This document shows positions 29,749-39,000 of a stretch of 64,000 nucleotides of DNA, piece after piece. The notes beneath the pieces are model-generated. The model saw only the letters and a program-made list of their open reading frames with translations. It was not told the DNA's origin and searched no databases. The position numbers and the translations under genes were made by a program. Source of the stretch: Bosea sp. 29B (lineage in GTDB: Bacteria; Pseudomonadota; Alphaproteobacteria; Rhizobiales; Beijerinckiaceae); assembly GCF_902506165.1 (NCBI RefSeq), contig NZ_LR733817.1, positions 4,555,625 through 4,619,624 of the forward strand, written 5' to 3'. Position 1 is the stretch's first letter. Each line of letters opens with the position of its first letter.

Positions 29749-29856
29749 CGTCATGCTCGGGCTCGACCCGAGCATCTCAGGCCGGAGGAGGCTCCGGTCG
29801 GCACCCTCTCGTCATGGGATTCTCGGGTCTGCGCTTCGCTCCGCCCGAGAATGACG
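29749..29856. repeat. CGTCAT-type intergenic repeat after sdhB
   Basis: Ends are CGTCATGCTCGGGCTC and CCGCCCGAGAATGACG. The left half folds as GCTCGGGCTCGACCCGAGC, the right half as TCTCGGGTCTGCGC with CGCCCGAGA. It occupies about 40 percent of the 272-base gap before creD; nothing else is recognised in that gap. Confidence 0.7.
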
Positions 29857-30003
29857 CCAAGCCCCAGCGCGCGTCGGTTTCGTACTGCGCGGCTTTCCGC
29901 AATTCCGCCTTCGATTGCGCCGTTTTCAGCCCTCAATCGATCACGCCCGCGACAAGACGCCGCGCTCTTCTGGTGACGCTAAGTCACTGCATGAGGGCGA
30001 ATC

Positions 30004-31422
30004 ATGTCGCAAGAGCACGGGCAACAGAACGAGAGCAAGCCTGAACCTCCAATCTTGTCGCTCGGCATCACGCCAAGACGCTTCGGGCGCAGCCCCGGCC
30101 TGAAATTCTTCGTCATCGGCTTCCTGGCGCTGCTGCTGCTGATCCCGCTGACGTTCGTCTCCAGCTTGCGCAACGAGCGCTCGGCCACCGCCAATCAGGC
30201 CGCTCGCGAGATCGGCGATGCCTGGGGCCGCGAGCAGATCGTCGGCGGCCCGGCCTTGCTGGTGCCCTATCTGGTGCCGCCCAAGATCGCCAATGCCGCG
30301 CCGACGCGCGAGGTCGCGGTCTTCCTGCCCGACGATCTCCAGGCGAGCTCGGAGGCGCAGACCGAAATCCGGCGGCGTTCGATCTTCGACGTCCCGGTCT
30401 ATCGCAGCAAGGTCGCGCTGGCCGCGCGCTTCCTGCCGCCCGATTTCAAGGCGATCACCTCGGAGGAGGTACAGCCGCTCTGGAACGAGGCGGTGCTCGC
30501 CGTCGGCGTCGCGGATGTCCGCGGGCTGAAGAACCGGGCCACGGCGCAAATCCGCGACGGAGCCGCGATCGAGTTCGAGCCGACGCTCGGGGCCGGCATC
30601 CGCGACGGCAACGGCATCCATGCGACCTTGCGCGGCATCGACCTGACCAAGCCGCTCGCGGTTGAGGTCGGGCTCGACCTCAACGGCTCGCGCGGCCTGT
30701 CGATCGTGCCGCTGGCTAAGAACAGCGCGCTCCGGATGAGCTCGAACTGGCAGCATCCGAGCTTCTCCGGCGCGCATCTGCCGGACGATCGGGTGATCGA
30801 CACGAACGGTTTCTCGGCCTCCTGGCGCGTCTCGCATCTGGCGCGCAACCTGCCGCTCGCCTTCACGCATGACAAGCGTGCCGACGTGACCTTCCTTGCC
30901 GGCGGCGTCGGGGCCCGCTTCTACCAGCCGGTCGATCTCTATCAGCTCGTCGATCGCGCCATCAAATACGGCGTGCTCTTCGTCGGAGCGGTCTTCCTTG
31001 CCGTGTTCGGGCTGGAGCTGGTGGCGCGCGACAACCTCCACGCGGTCCAGTACACGCTCGTCGGCTTCGCGCTGGTGCTGTTCTATGTGCTGCTGCTGTC
31101 GTTGGCCGAGCATCTCGGCTTCCTGACGGCCTATCTCACGGCAGCCGCGGCGACGACGGCGCTGATCGCACTCTATATCGGCCTCGTCCTGCGCAGTTTC
31201 GCACGCGGTGCGGTGCTCGGCCTGATTCTCGCCACCGGCTACGGGCTGGTCTATGCGCTCTTGAAATCCGAGGATTTCGCCCTGCTCGCCGGAGCGATCG
31301 GCGCCTTCGTCGCGCTGACGGCGCTGATGCTCGGCACGGCCAGGGTCAATTGGTCCGGTCTCGGTGACGGCGTGGCGAAGAGCGTCACCCGTGATCCGGC
31401 GCAGCCGAGCGCCCCCGCGTGA
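30004..31422 (+). CDS. creD: Inner membrane protein CreD
   Basis: CreD/CET family membrane protein (472 aa), named from the E. coli cre regulon and linked there to envelope stress and beta-lactam response; its biochemical role is unknown. A first membrane segment (FFVIGFLALLLLIPLTFVS) lies near residues 35-53, then a large periplasmic domain, and a C-terminal cluster of about five helices starting around residue 325. HDKRADVTFLAGGV and VDLYQLVDRAIKYGVLF are family landmarks. No creBC sensor pair is adjacent. It converges with the next gene at three bases. Confidence 0.9.
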   Translation: MSQEHGQQNESKPEPPILSLGITPRRFGRSPGLKFFVIGFLALLLLIPLTFVSSLRNERSATANQAAREIGDAWGREQIVGGPALLVPYLVPPKIANAAPTREVAVFLPDDLQASSEAQTEIRRRSIFDVPVYRSKVALAARFLPPDFKAITSEEVQPLWNEAVLAVGVADVRGLKNRATAQIRDGAAIEFEPTLGAGIRDGNGIHATLRGIDLTKPLAVEVGLDLNGSRGLSIVPLAKNSALRMSSNWQHPSFSGAHLPDDRVIDTNGFSASWRVSHLARNLPLAFTHDKRADVTFLAGGVGARFYQPVDLYQLVDRAIKYGVLFVGAVFLAVFGLELVARDNLHAVQYTLVGFALVLFYVLLLSLAEHLGFLTAYLTAAAATTALIALYIGLVLRSFARGAVLGLILATGYGLVYALLKSEDFALLAGAIGAFVALTALMLGTARVNWSGLGDGVAKSVTRDPAQPSAPA

Positions 31423-31425
31423 GAT

Positions 31426-32670
31426 TCAGGAGAGATAGCGGCCCGGCGCGAACGGCGCCGGGTCGGCCGGAGCCGGTTCGCCGCAGACCAGAGCAGCCAA
31501 GATCTCCCCCGTCACGGGGCCGGTCGAGAAGCCGATATGCTGGTTGCCGAAGGCGAGCCACAGGCCGGGATTGCGCGGCGCCTCGCCGATCATCGGCAAT
31601 GAATCCGGCAAGGTTGGGCGCGAGCCGCGCCAGGTCGTGTCTTCCGCCGGCTCCGTCAGCGGAAAGGCCTCGCGGGCCCGCGGCAGCACCTGCTCGATCT
31701 GGGCGTAATCGTTGGGGGCGTCGCGATGAGCGAGCTCGACGCCGCTGGTCAAGCGCAGGCCCAGCTCCATCGGCGCCAGCATGTAGGAGGCCTCGACGTC
31801 ATAGATCGGGCGGTTGAGGAAACGCCCCTGCGCTGGTTTGTAGTGGCGGTGATAGCCGCGCTCGACATTGAGCGGCACCTTGAGCCCGAGCGGACGCAGC
31901 AGCTCGGCGCTCCAGGGACCGAGCGCGACGACTGCAAGATCGGCGTCGTGCTGGCCGCCCTTGGCCGTGACGCGCCAGCCTTCGCCCTGCTTTCCGAGGG
32001 CGGTGACCTCGTCGCGCAGGACTGTGCCGCCGCGGGCGGCGAACAACGCCGCATAGGCCTCGACCACGGCACCCGGCCAATCGACCGAGGCGCTGTCCTT
32101 GTGATGCAGGGCGGCCGAGAAGATCGGGTTCAGACTCGGCTCCAGCGCCGACAGCGCCTGGCGGTCGAGCGCCTCGACGCGGACGCCGTGATCTTCGAGG
32201 AAGGTTCGGCGCGCTTCGGCGGCGGCCCGGCCGCCCTCGCTGCGCCAGAGCTCGAGGAAGCCGGTGTCGCGCAGGCGCCAGGCAATGCCGGCCTCGGTCA
32301 TCAGGCGTTTGTGCAGCGGCAGGGAGGGTCCGATCAGGCTTTCCAGAGCTGCGACGCGCGGCGCGAGCTTCTCCGGCCTGGCCTCGTTGAGGAAACCGAG
32401 GATCCAGCCGGGATTGGCCAGGAGATGGCCGAGCCGATAGCGCACCGCGGCATGCCGGTTGCCGAGATATTTCGGCAGGTTCTTCCACAGGCCGGGATTG
32501 TTGAGCGGCATGATCGAGGAGCGGCTGATCACGCCGGCATTGCCGTAGGAGGTCTCGCGGCCGGGCTCGCGTCGGTCGATCAGCGTGACCTTGAGGCCGC
32601 GCTTCTGCAGGGCAAGCGCACAGGAGACGCCGACCATGCCGGCGCCGATGACGATGACGCTGCGAGTCAC
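31426..32670 (-). CDS. FAD-dependent D-amino acid dehydrogenase-like oxidoreductase
   Basis: DadA-type flavoprotein (414 aa) of the DAO superfamily, expected to oxidise a D-amino acid or related amine to the keto acid. The dinucleotide site VIVIGAGMVGVSCALALQ is at residues 5-22, followed by DRREPGRETSYGNAGVIS, a DadA signature. The C-terminal FAD contact is seen in GNQHIGFSTGPVTGEILAAL. Its start overlaps the glutamine amidotransferase stop by four bases, so the two are in one operon. Confidence 0.88.
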   Translation of the reverse strand: MTRSVIVIGAGMVGVSCALALQKRGLKVTLIDRREPGRETSYGNAGVISRSSIMPLNNPGLWKNLPKYLGNRHAAVRYRLGHLLANPGWILGFLNEARPEKLAPRVAALESLIGPSLPLHKRLMTEAGIAWRLRDTGFLELWRSEGGRAAAEARRTFLEDHGVRVEALDRQALSALEPSLNPIFSAALHHKDSASVDWPGAVVEAYAALFAARGGTVLRDEVTALGKQGEGWRVTAKGGQHDADLAVVALGPWSAELLRPLGLKVPLNVERGYHRHYKPAQGRFLNRPIYDVEASYMLAPMELGLRLTSGVELAHRDAPNDYAQIEQVLPRAREAFPLTEPAEDTTWRGSRPTLPDSLPMIGEAPRNPGLWLAFGNQHIGFSTGPVTGEILAALVCGEPAPADPAPFAPGRYLS

Positions 32671-33497
32671 GCGATGAGGCCTTGGTCGGCCGGCTCTTTC
32701 AGCCAGTGGTCGAGAAAGCCGTCGAGCCAGGCCCGCACCGGGGGATCATACTGGTACCAGCCCTCGAGATGCTGGTGGCGCAATTGGGCGCCCGGCATCA
32801 GCGTGCGCTCATGGGCGCGCACCGACCAGCGGCACATCATCGCCAGCGTCACCTCGGGATGGAATTGCAGGCCATAGGCCTTTCGGCCGGCGCGGACCGC
32901 CTGGACCGGGAAATCGCCGCCGGTCGCCAGGCATTCGGCGCCGGTCGGGCAGTCGAAGCCCTCGCGGTGCCATTGATAGACTGTGCCAGGCCAGATGCTG
33001 CCGGTCGTCGCGGCATCAGCGCGGCCGGCCTCCGTCAGGCTGAGCGGGTAGTAGCCGATCTCGGCCCGGCCTTCGGCGTGAGTGTAGACGGTCGCGCCGA
33101 GATGGCGGGCTAGCATCTGAGCGCCGAGGCAAAGTCCAAGGAAAGGCGCTTCCTCCTTGAGGCAGACCCCGATCCAGTCGATCTCGGCCTTGACGAAATC
33201 ATCGGGGTCGTTGGCGCTCATCGGCCCGCCGAAGATCACTGCGCCGGCATGGCCCTGCATGGTCTGCGGCAGCGGATCGCCGAAACGGGGCCTACGGATG
33301 TCGAGGGCATGGCCGCGTTCGGCGATCAGGCGGCCGACACGGCCAGGCGTCGAATGCTCCTGATGGAGCACGATCAGCACCGGCTTGCGCGGTGGCGGGG
33401 CGTCGAGGCGTGTGCGGAGCCGGCGACGGGGCTCGAAGCGATAGGACAGGTCGTTCATCGCGGCGTTCGATCGCGCTCCCGAGACCGGATTCTCCAT
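32667..33497 (-). CDS. Class I glutamine amidotransferase domain protein
   Basis: GMP-synthase-like glutaminase domain protein (276 aa from this ATG, or 263 from the ATG at 33456-33458). The nucleophile elbow is FLGLCLGAQML and the catalytic histidine and glutamate are in GLQFHPEV. FGGPMSAND provides the oxyanion loop. Relatives hydrolyse gamma-glutamyl bonds, as in PuuD-like or ergothioneine-type enzymes, but with no synthase partner its substrate is unknown. The pairing with a D-amino acid dehydrogenase-like gene suggests amine or amino acid catabolism. No good ribosome site decides the start. Confidence 0.8.
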   Translation of the reverse strand: MENPVSGARSNAAMNDLSYRFEPRRRLRTRLDAPPPRKPVLIVLHQEHSTPGRVGRLIAERGHALDIRRPRFGDPLPQTMQGHAGAVIFGGPMSANDPDDFVKAEIDWIGVCLKEEAPFLGLCLGAQMLARHLGATVYTHAEGRAEIGYYPLSLTEAGRADAATTGSIWPGTVYQWHREGFDCPTGAECLATGGDFPVQAVRAGRKAYGLQFHPEVTLAMMCRWSVRAHERTLMPGAQLRHQHLEGWYQYDPPVRAWLDGFLDHWLKEPADQGLIA

Positions 33498-33647
33498 AGC
33501 GGACAACACTTAAAATGCGGTTTGCCAGCCTTTGCGGCAAGCAAATTATGCGCCATGGCCGGCATGGCGGAGGCCAGCGCCGTGCATGCTCCGTGCAATC
33601 TTCCATCAATAGTCTTCTGGCAATGCAACCTCCAGTGACCGCATCGG

Positions 33648-33677
33648 TTGACTTTCGAGCCAGGCTCAGGCATGAGA
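33648..33677 (+). promoter_or_regulatory. Candidate promoter of the TetR gene
   Basis: TTGACT at 33648-33653 is a good -35. A weak -10 lies 17-19 bases on, overlapping the left end of the perfect palindrome, so a bound repressor would block it. Confidence 0.4.
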
Positions 33678-33695
33678 ATGAACGTTCATTCTCAT
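33672..33695. promoter_or_regulatory. Perfect 24-bp palindrome, probable TetR operator
   Basis: ATGAGAATGAAC is followed immediately by its exact reverse complement. It lies 14 bases before the TetR-family start codon and overlaps the candidate -10. Palindromes with a GAATGAAC half are typical of TetR regulators that control RND pumps and themselves. Confidence 0.75.
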
Positions 33696-33709
33696 CATTC
33701 CAAAGAAGC

Positions 33710-34351
33710 ATGTCTCAAGTCGTCACTCCCTTCTCGGCCGAACGCGGCCTCTCTGAGCGCCATGTCCGCATCCTCGATGCGGCCGAGCGCGTCTTCGCGC
33801 GCGCCGGCTTCCACGCGGCGACGATGAACGATATTGCCGCCGAGGCCGCGATGAGCCCAGGTAACCTCTATCGCTACTTCTCCTCGAAGGACGCGATCAT
33901 CGGCGGCATCAGCGAGCGCGACCGGACCGAGGTCGCGGCCGATTTCGCCCAGCTCGACCCGAGCAAAGGCGGCTTGCTCGACCAGCTCGAGGAGCTCGGC
34001 CGCCAGCACATGGTGCGCAAGCCGCGCGAGAAGGCGATCATTGCGCTGCAGATCTGGGCCGAAGCGTCACGCACGCCCGAGATGGCGCAGATCTGTGCCG
34101 GCTTTGACGAGGTGGTCGAGCAAGGCCTCGGTGCTGCCGTCGCGGCTGCCAAGGCAAGTGGCGAACTGCCGAGCAATCTCGATCAAGCGCGTTTTCTGAC
34201 GGCGCTGTTCATGATGGCGGACGGCTTCTTCTGCCGGCGTGCCGTCGATCCGAATTTCGACGCCGCTGCCGGCGCCGAAGCCCTCTTCGCCGCGATGCGG
34301 GGATTGGCGCAGACCATGCTGCTGCCGCCCGCCGACGGCCAAACTTTGTAA
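33710..34351 (+). CDS. TetR/AcrR family transcriptional regulator
   Basis: Ligand-responsive repressor (213 aa). The helix-turn-helix is at about residues 15-65, with ATMNDIAAEAAMSPGNLYRY. A variable, alanine-rich ligand domain follows. The ATG at 33710 comes after AAAGAAG and directly follows the palindrome; the open frame upstream is not gene-like. It is followed by the RND adaptor after 11 bases, so it probably represses its own operon. Confidence 0.93.
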   Translation: MSQVVTPFSAERGLSERHVRILDAAERVFARAGFHAATMNDIAAEAAMSPGNLYRYFSSKDAIIGGISERDRTEVAADFAQLDPSKGGLLDQLEELGRQHMVRKPREKAIIALQIWAEASRTPEMAQICAGFDEVVEQGLGAAVAAAKASGELPSNLDQARFLTALFMMADGFFCRRAVDPNFDAAAGAEALFAAMRGLAQTMLLPPADGQTL

Positions 34352-34362
34352 GAAGGCCGACC

Positions 34363-35550
34363 ATGCCCATCTCGACCAAAAAACTGATCCTGCTGCCGCT
34401 CGTCGCGCTCGCATGCGCGCCCGGGGCGGCATTTGCCCAGGCGCCGGCCTCCGCCGCGACCGCCCAGCAGCAGCCCTCCGCCGGGCCGGCCATCACGGTC
34501 ACGAGCGCGAAACGCGACGAGATCGTGCAGAGCGTCGTCGTCTCCGGCTCGATGATCGCGCGCGACGAGATCATGGTTGCGCCCGAGATCGACGGCGTCG
34601 TCATCACTGAGCTGCTCGCCGAGGAGGGCGATCGCGTCGCCGCCGGTCAGGTGCTGGCGCGACTGTCGCGTACCACGCTCGAAGTGCAACGTTCCCAGAA
34701 CGAGGCACAGATCAAGCGTGCAGAGGCGGCGGTCGACCAGGCCAAGGCGCAGATCGTCGAGGCCGAGGCCAATCTCGTCCAGGCCAACAACGCCTTCGAC
34801 CGGACCAAGGCGCTGCGCGACAATGGCAATGCCAGCCTTGAGACCTTCGACCAGCGCGCCGCCGCGGCCCGGGGCGGGCAGGCGCGGCTGAACTCGATGA
34901 AGCAGGCGCTTGCGATCACCACCGCCGACCTGACGCTGGCCCAGGCCCAGGGGCGCGATATCGACGTCAAGCTCGCCCGCACTGAGATCAAGGCGCCGAA
35001 GGCTGGTATCGTCAGCCGCCGCAACGCCAAGCTCGGCGCGATGGCGACGATGGCGGCCGCTGAGCCGCTGTTCAAGATCATCGCCGACGGCGCGATCGAG
35101 CTCGAAGCCGATGTCGCCGAGGTCGAATTGCCCAATCTCAAAATCGGGCAGGCGGTCTCGGTCACGCCGGCAGGATCCGACAAGCCGCTCGCCGGCCAGA
35201 TCCGGCTGATCTCGCCGGAGGTCGACAAGGCCTCGCGGCTCGGGCGGCTGCGAATCACGTTGACAGGCAACCCGCCGGTCGCCGTGGGTTCCTTCGCGCG
35301 CGGCGTGATCGAGACCGGCCGCAAGACCAGCATCGTGTTGCCGCTTTCGGCGATCACCTATGCGCGCGGTGGCGCCATGGTCCAGTCCGTCAAGCACGGC
35401 AAGGTGACGACCAAGAAGGTCACGCTAGGGCTGATCGGTGGCGGGCGCGCCGAGATCGCGTCAGGCCTTGCCGAAGGCGAGAGCGTGGTGGCGCGTGCCG
35501 GCACCTTCGTGCGTGACGGCGACATGATCACGCCGATCGCGACGAACTGA
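34363..35550 (+). CDS. RND efflux periplasmic adaptor subunit
   Basis: Membrane fusion protein (395 aa) joining the RND pump to an outer-membrane channel. A signal peptide (LILLPLVALACAPGAAFA) is followed by the barrel-sandwich EIDGVVITELLAEEGDRV, an alpha-hairpin coiled coil at about residues 100-165 (RAEAAVDQAKAQIVEAEANL), the second lipoyl half TEIKAPKAGIVSRRNAKLG, and the beta-barrel and membrane-proximal regions. No lipobox cysteine is seen at the cleavage site, although Cys18 lies within the signal. Followed by the pump gene after 11 bases. Confidence 0.93.
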   Translation: MPISTKKLILLPLVALACAPGAAFAQAPASAATAQQQPSAGPAITVTSAKRDEIVQSVVVSGSMIARDEIMVAPEIDGVVITELLAEEGDRVAAGQVLARLSRTTLEVQRSQNEAQIKRAEAAVDQAKAQIVEAEANLVQANNAFDRTKALRDNGNASLETFDQRAAAARGGQARLNSMKQALAITTADLTLAQAQGRDIDVKLARTEIKAPKAGIVSRRNAKLGAMATMAAAEPLFKIIADGAIELEADVAEVELPNLKIGQAVSVTPAGSDKPLAGQIRLISPEVDKASRLGRLRITLTGNPPVAVGSFARGVIETGRKTSIVLPLSAITYARGGAMVQSVKHGKVTTKKVTLGLIGGGRAEIASGLAEGESVVARAGTFVRDGDMITPIATN

Positions 35551-35561
35551 CGGAGCCTCGC

Positions 35562-38500
35562 GTGAACGTCAATTTCTCCGCCTGGTCGATCCGGAAACCC
35601 GTTCCGGCGATCCTGCTCTTCGTCGTGCTGTGCGTGCTCGGGCTGCTTTCGTTCTCGAAGCTGCCGGTGACGCGCTTCCCTAACATCGACGTGCCCTTCG
35701 TCTCGGTGACGGTGACCCAGTCCGGCGCCGCTCCGGCCGAGCTCGAAAGTCAGGTCTCGAAACGCGTCGAGGACGCAGTCGCCAACATCACCGGCGTCAA
35801 GCATGTGATGTCGACCCTGACCGACGGCTCCTCGGTGACGCTGGTCGAGTTCCGGCTCGAAACCAACACCGACCGCGCCGTCAACGACGTCAAGGATGCG
35901 ATCGCCAAGATCCGGGCCGAGCTGCCGCGGACCATCGACGAGCCGGTGATCCAGCGCATCGACGTCGAGGGTCAGTCGATCCTGACCTATGGCGCCTCCT
36001 CGCCCGGCCTGACGCTGGAGCAGCTCTCCTGGCATGTCGACGATGTCGTCTCGCGCGAATTGCAGGGGCTGAAGGGCGTCGGCCGGGTCGAACGCTATGG
36101 CGGCGTCGATCGCGAGATCCGGATCTCGCTCGATCCTGACCGGCTGCTCGCGCTCGGCACCACCGCCGGCGAGGTCAACCGCCAGATCCGCGCGACCAAT
36201 GTCGATCTCGCCGGCGGGCGCGGCGAGGTCGGCGGGCAGGAGCAGGCGATCCGCACGCTGGCCAGCGCCAAGACCGTCGCCGAGCTCGCCGACAGCAAGA
36301 TCCAGCTCACCGGCGGGCGCGAGGTGCGCCTGAAGGAGCTCGGCCGCGTCGAGGACGCCAGTTCCGAGCCGCGCGCCTTCGGCCGGCTGAACAAGCAGCC
36401 GGTCGTCTCCTTCGCCGTGTTCCGCTCGAAGGGGTCGAGCGAGCTTTCGGTCAAGGACGTCGTCGCGGCCAAGATCGACGATCTCAACAAGCGCTATCCG
36501 ACGATCAAGCTTGCGCCGATCGACGATGCCGTCGCCTATACCCACGGCAACTACAAGGCGGCGATGGAGACGCTGCTGGAGGGCGCGGCGCTGGCCGTGC
36601 TCGTCGTCTTCGTCTTCCTGCGCAACTGGCGGGCGACGCTGATCACCGCGATCGCGCTGCCGCTCTCGGCCATCCCGACCTTCTGGGCGATGGAGCTCCT
36701 CGGCTTCTCGCTCAACCTGGTCAGCCTGCTCGGCATCACCCTGGTGACCGGCATTCTGGTCGACGACGCCATCGTCGAGATCGAGAACATCGTCCGGCAC
36801 ATGAAGATGGGCAAGTCGCCCTATCGCGCCGCGATGGAGGCCGCCGACGAGATCGGGCTAGCGGTCATCGCGATCACGCTGACCATCGTCGCGATCTTTG
36901 CGCCGGTGTCCTTCATGGGCGGCATCGCCGGCCAGTATTTCCGCCAGTTCGGCCTCACCGTCGCGATCGCCGTGCTGTTCTCGCTGCTGGTCGCACGCCT
37001 GATCACGCCGATGATGGCGGCCTATCTGTTCAGGCCGGTGAAGCACCACGACGCCAAGGATGGCTTCGTGATGCGCGGCTATTCCTGGCTGCTCGAGGCC
37101 TCGCTCAAGAAGCGGCGCATTCCGGTGCTGCCGCGCTTCGACGGTTCGCGGACCTGGCGCAAGCTGCCGTTCAACACGGCCTATCTCACGCTGATCGCCG
37201 GCTTCGGCTTCCTGTTCGTCTCGATCCAGGCGACGGCGCTGCTGCCGACCGGCTTCTTCCCGGAGGAGGATACCGCCCGTATCGTCGCATCGGTCGAATT
37301 GCCGCCCGGCGCGACGCTGGAGGACACCACCGTCGCCACCGACAAGATCGTCGACAAGCTGCGCGAGATTCCGCAGGTGACGAACGTCTTCGTGCTCGGC
37401 GGGGCATCGCCGACCGGCCAGCGTGAGGTGCGCCGCGCCGCGGTCTTTATCCTGCTGACGCCGAAGGCCGAGCGCGACGTTCCGCAGAAGGAACTCAAGG
37501 TCACCATCGCCGAGAAGCTGGCCGGCGTGCCCGATGTCCGCGCCTGGTACGTCAACGAGCGCGGCGAGCGCGAGATGGCGTTCTCGATCCTGTCCAAGGA
37601 CGGCGACGCGCTCGACGAGACGGTGGCGAAGATCGAGGCGCGCATGCGCCAGGTCGACGGTTATCTCAACGTCGCCACTGCCGGCTCGCTGAGCCGGCCG
37701 GAGATGCGCGTCACGCCGAAGCTGGAGCAGGCCGCCAATCTCGGCGTCACGCCAGAGGCGATCTCGGAGGCTTTGCGCGTCGCCACCATCGGCGACATCG
37801 GCCCCAACCTCGCCAAGTTCAATGCCGGCGACCGGCTGGTGCCGATCCGCGTCCAGCTCGACGAGCAGGCCCGCACCGACATCCGCAATATCGCGGCGCT
37901 GCGCGTCATCAGCGCGTCCGGCGTCTCGGTCCCGCTCACCGCCGTGGCCGAGATCGGCTTCGGCGAGGGCCCGTCCTCGATCGACCGCTATGACCGCGTC
38001 CGCCGCGCCGCAATCGGCGCCGACCTGAAGCGCGGCTTCGAGCTCGGCACGGCACAGGAGAAGTTCCAGGAGATCGTCAAGGAGGTCGGCCTGCCGGAAG
38101 GCGTGCGCATCGCTGCGACCGGCGACGCCGAGATCCAGGGCGAGGTGGTCGAGGGCTTCGTTCACGCGATGACCACCGGCCTGATGCTGGTGCTCGCCGT
38201 GCTGATCCTGCTGTTCGGTTCGGTCTTCCAGCCGATCACCATCCTGCTCTCGCTGCCGCTCTCCTTCGGCGGCGTGGTGATCGCGCTGCTCGCCACCCAC
38301 AACCCGGTCTCGATGCCGGTCTATATTGGCCTGCTGATGCTGATGGGCATCGTCACCAAGAATGCGATCATGCTCGTCGACTTCGCGGTCGAGGAGGTCG
38401 CGCGCGGCAAGGACCGGCTGACGGCGCTGCTCGAAGCAGGCCACAAGCGGGCACGGCCGATCGTGATGACGACGATCGCCATGGCGGCGGGCATGCTCCC

Positions 38501-38786
38501 TTCCGCCTATGGCGTCGGCGATGGCGGCGAGTTCCGCGCGCCGATGGCGATCGCGGTCATCGGCGGCCTCATCGTCTCGACCGTGCTTTCCCTCGTCTTC
38601 GTGCCGTCCTTCTATGTGGTGATGGACGATCTCGGCCGGCTGACCGGCTGGATCTTCGGCCGCTTCCTCGGCAAGGCCGAGGACGAGAGCCAATGGGAAG
38701 CGATCCGCGAGGAGGAGACCCCTGGCGAAGCCAGCGCCAAGGCGATGGCCGGCAAGCTGCCGCCCCCGCGGCTGGCGGCGGAGTGA
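35562..38786 (+). CDS. RND family efflux transporter permease
   Basis: Proton-driven HAE1-like pump (1074 aa) of twelve helices. The first helix is in PVPAILLFVVLCVLGLLSF, and the signature LVTGILVDDAIVEIENI in helix 4 carries the two proton-relay aspartates. The second half mirrors it with LLMLMGIVTKNAIMLVDF. Porter domains include QSGAAPAELESQVSKRVEDA. Substrate cannot be read. No outer-membrane factor gene lies nearby, so it must use one encoded elsewhere. A possible stem (ATCACCGT with ACGGTGAT, 38795-38830) follows the stop. Confidence 0.95.
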   Translation: MNVNFSAWSIRKPVPAILLFVVLCVLGLLSFSKLPVTRFPNIDVPFVSVTVTQSGAAPAELESQVSKRVEDAVANITGVKHVMSTLTDGSSVTLVEFRLETNTDRAVNDVKDAIAKIRAELPRTIDEPVIQRIDVEGQSILTYGASSPGLTLEQLSWHVDDVVSRELQGLKGVGRVERYGGVDREIRISLDPDRLLALGTTAGEVNRQIRATNVDLAGGRGEVGGQEQAIRTLASAKTVAELADSKIQLTGGREVRLKELGRVEDASSEPRAFGRLNKQPVVSFAVFRSKGSSELSVKDVVAAKIDDLNKRYPTIKLAPIDDAVAYTHGNYKAAMETLLEGAALAVLVVFVFLRNWRATLITAIALPLSAIPTFWAMELLGFSLNLVSLLGITLVTGILVDDAIVEIENIVRHMKMGKSPYRAAMEAADEIGLAVIAITLTIVAIFAPVSFMGGIAGQYFRQFGLTVAIAVLFSLLVARLITPMMAAYLFRPVKHHDAKDGFVMRGYSWLLEASLKKRRIPVLPRFDGSRTWRKLPFNTAYLTLIAGFGFLFVSIQATALLPTGFFPEEDTARIVASVELPPGATLEDTTVATDKIVDKLREIPQVTNVFVLGGASPTGQREVRRAAVFILLTPKAERDVPQKELKVTIAEKLAGVPDVRAWYVNERGEREMAFSILSKDGDALDETVAKIEARMRQVDGYLNVATAGSLSRPEMRVTPKLEQAANLGVTPEAISEALRVATIGDIGPNLAKFNAGDRLVPIRVQLDEQARTDIRNIAALRVISASGVSVPLTAVAEIGFGEGPSSIDRYDRVRRAAIGADLKRGFELGTAQEKFQEIVKEVGLPEGVRIAATGDAEIQGEVVEGFVHAMTTGLMLVLAVLILLFGSVFQPITILLSLPLSFGGVVIALLATHNPVSMPVYIGLLMLMGIVTKNAIMLVDFAVEEVARGKDRLTALLEAGHKRARPIVMTTIAMAAGMLPSAYGVGDGGEFRAPMAIAVIGGLIVSTVLSLVFVPSFYVVMDDLGRLTGWIFGRFLGKAEDESQWEAIREEETPGEASAKAMAGKLPPPRLAAE

Positions 38787-38846
38787 GGCGCCAGATCACC
38801 GTGCCCCGATAGGGACGCGGCAACGGTGATCTCTCTCATTGTTGCT

Positions 38847-38887
38847 GCATCGGGTCGAAGAGTGGACCCCACTTTTCGATCCGATGC
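38847..38887. repeat. Long near-perfect inverted repeat before the membrane protein gene
   Basis: Two 19-base arms (38847-38865 and 38869-38887), beginning GCATCGG and ending CCGATGC, match at 17 of 19 positions around ACC. This has the look of a short repetitive intergenic element; it may also stop transcription from the RND operon. Confidence 0.65.
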
Positions 38888-39000
38888 TATGGCGCGTTTT
38901 GGTCAGGTTGGTAGCGCTTAGGAGCGTGGTGCCGCGCCAAGATGAGCTACCTATTTTGCACGGCTGCTGCCGGCAGAAGGCGGCATCCTACACTCCCGCC

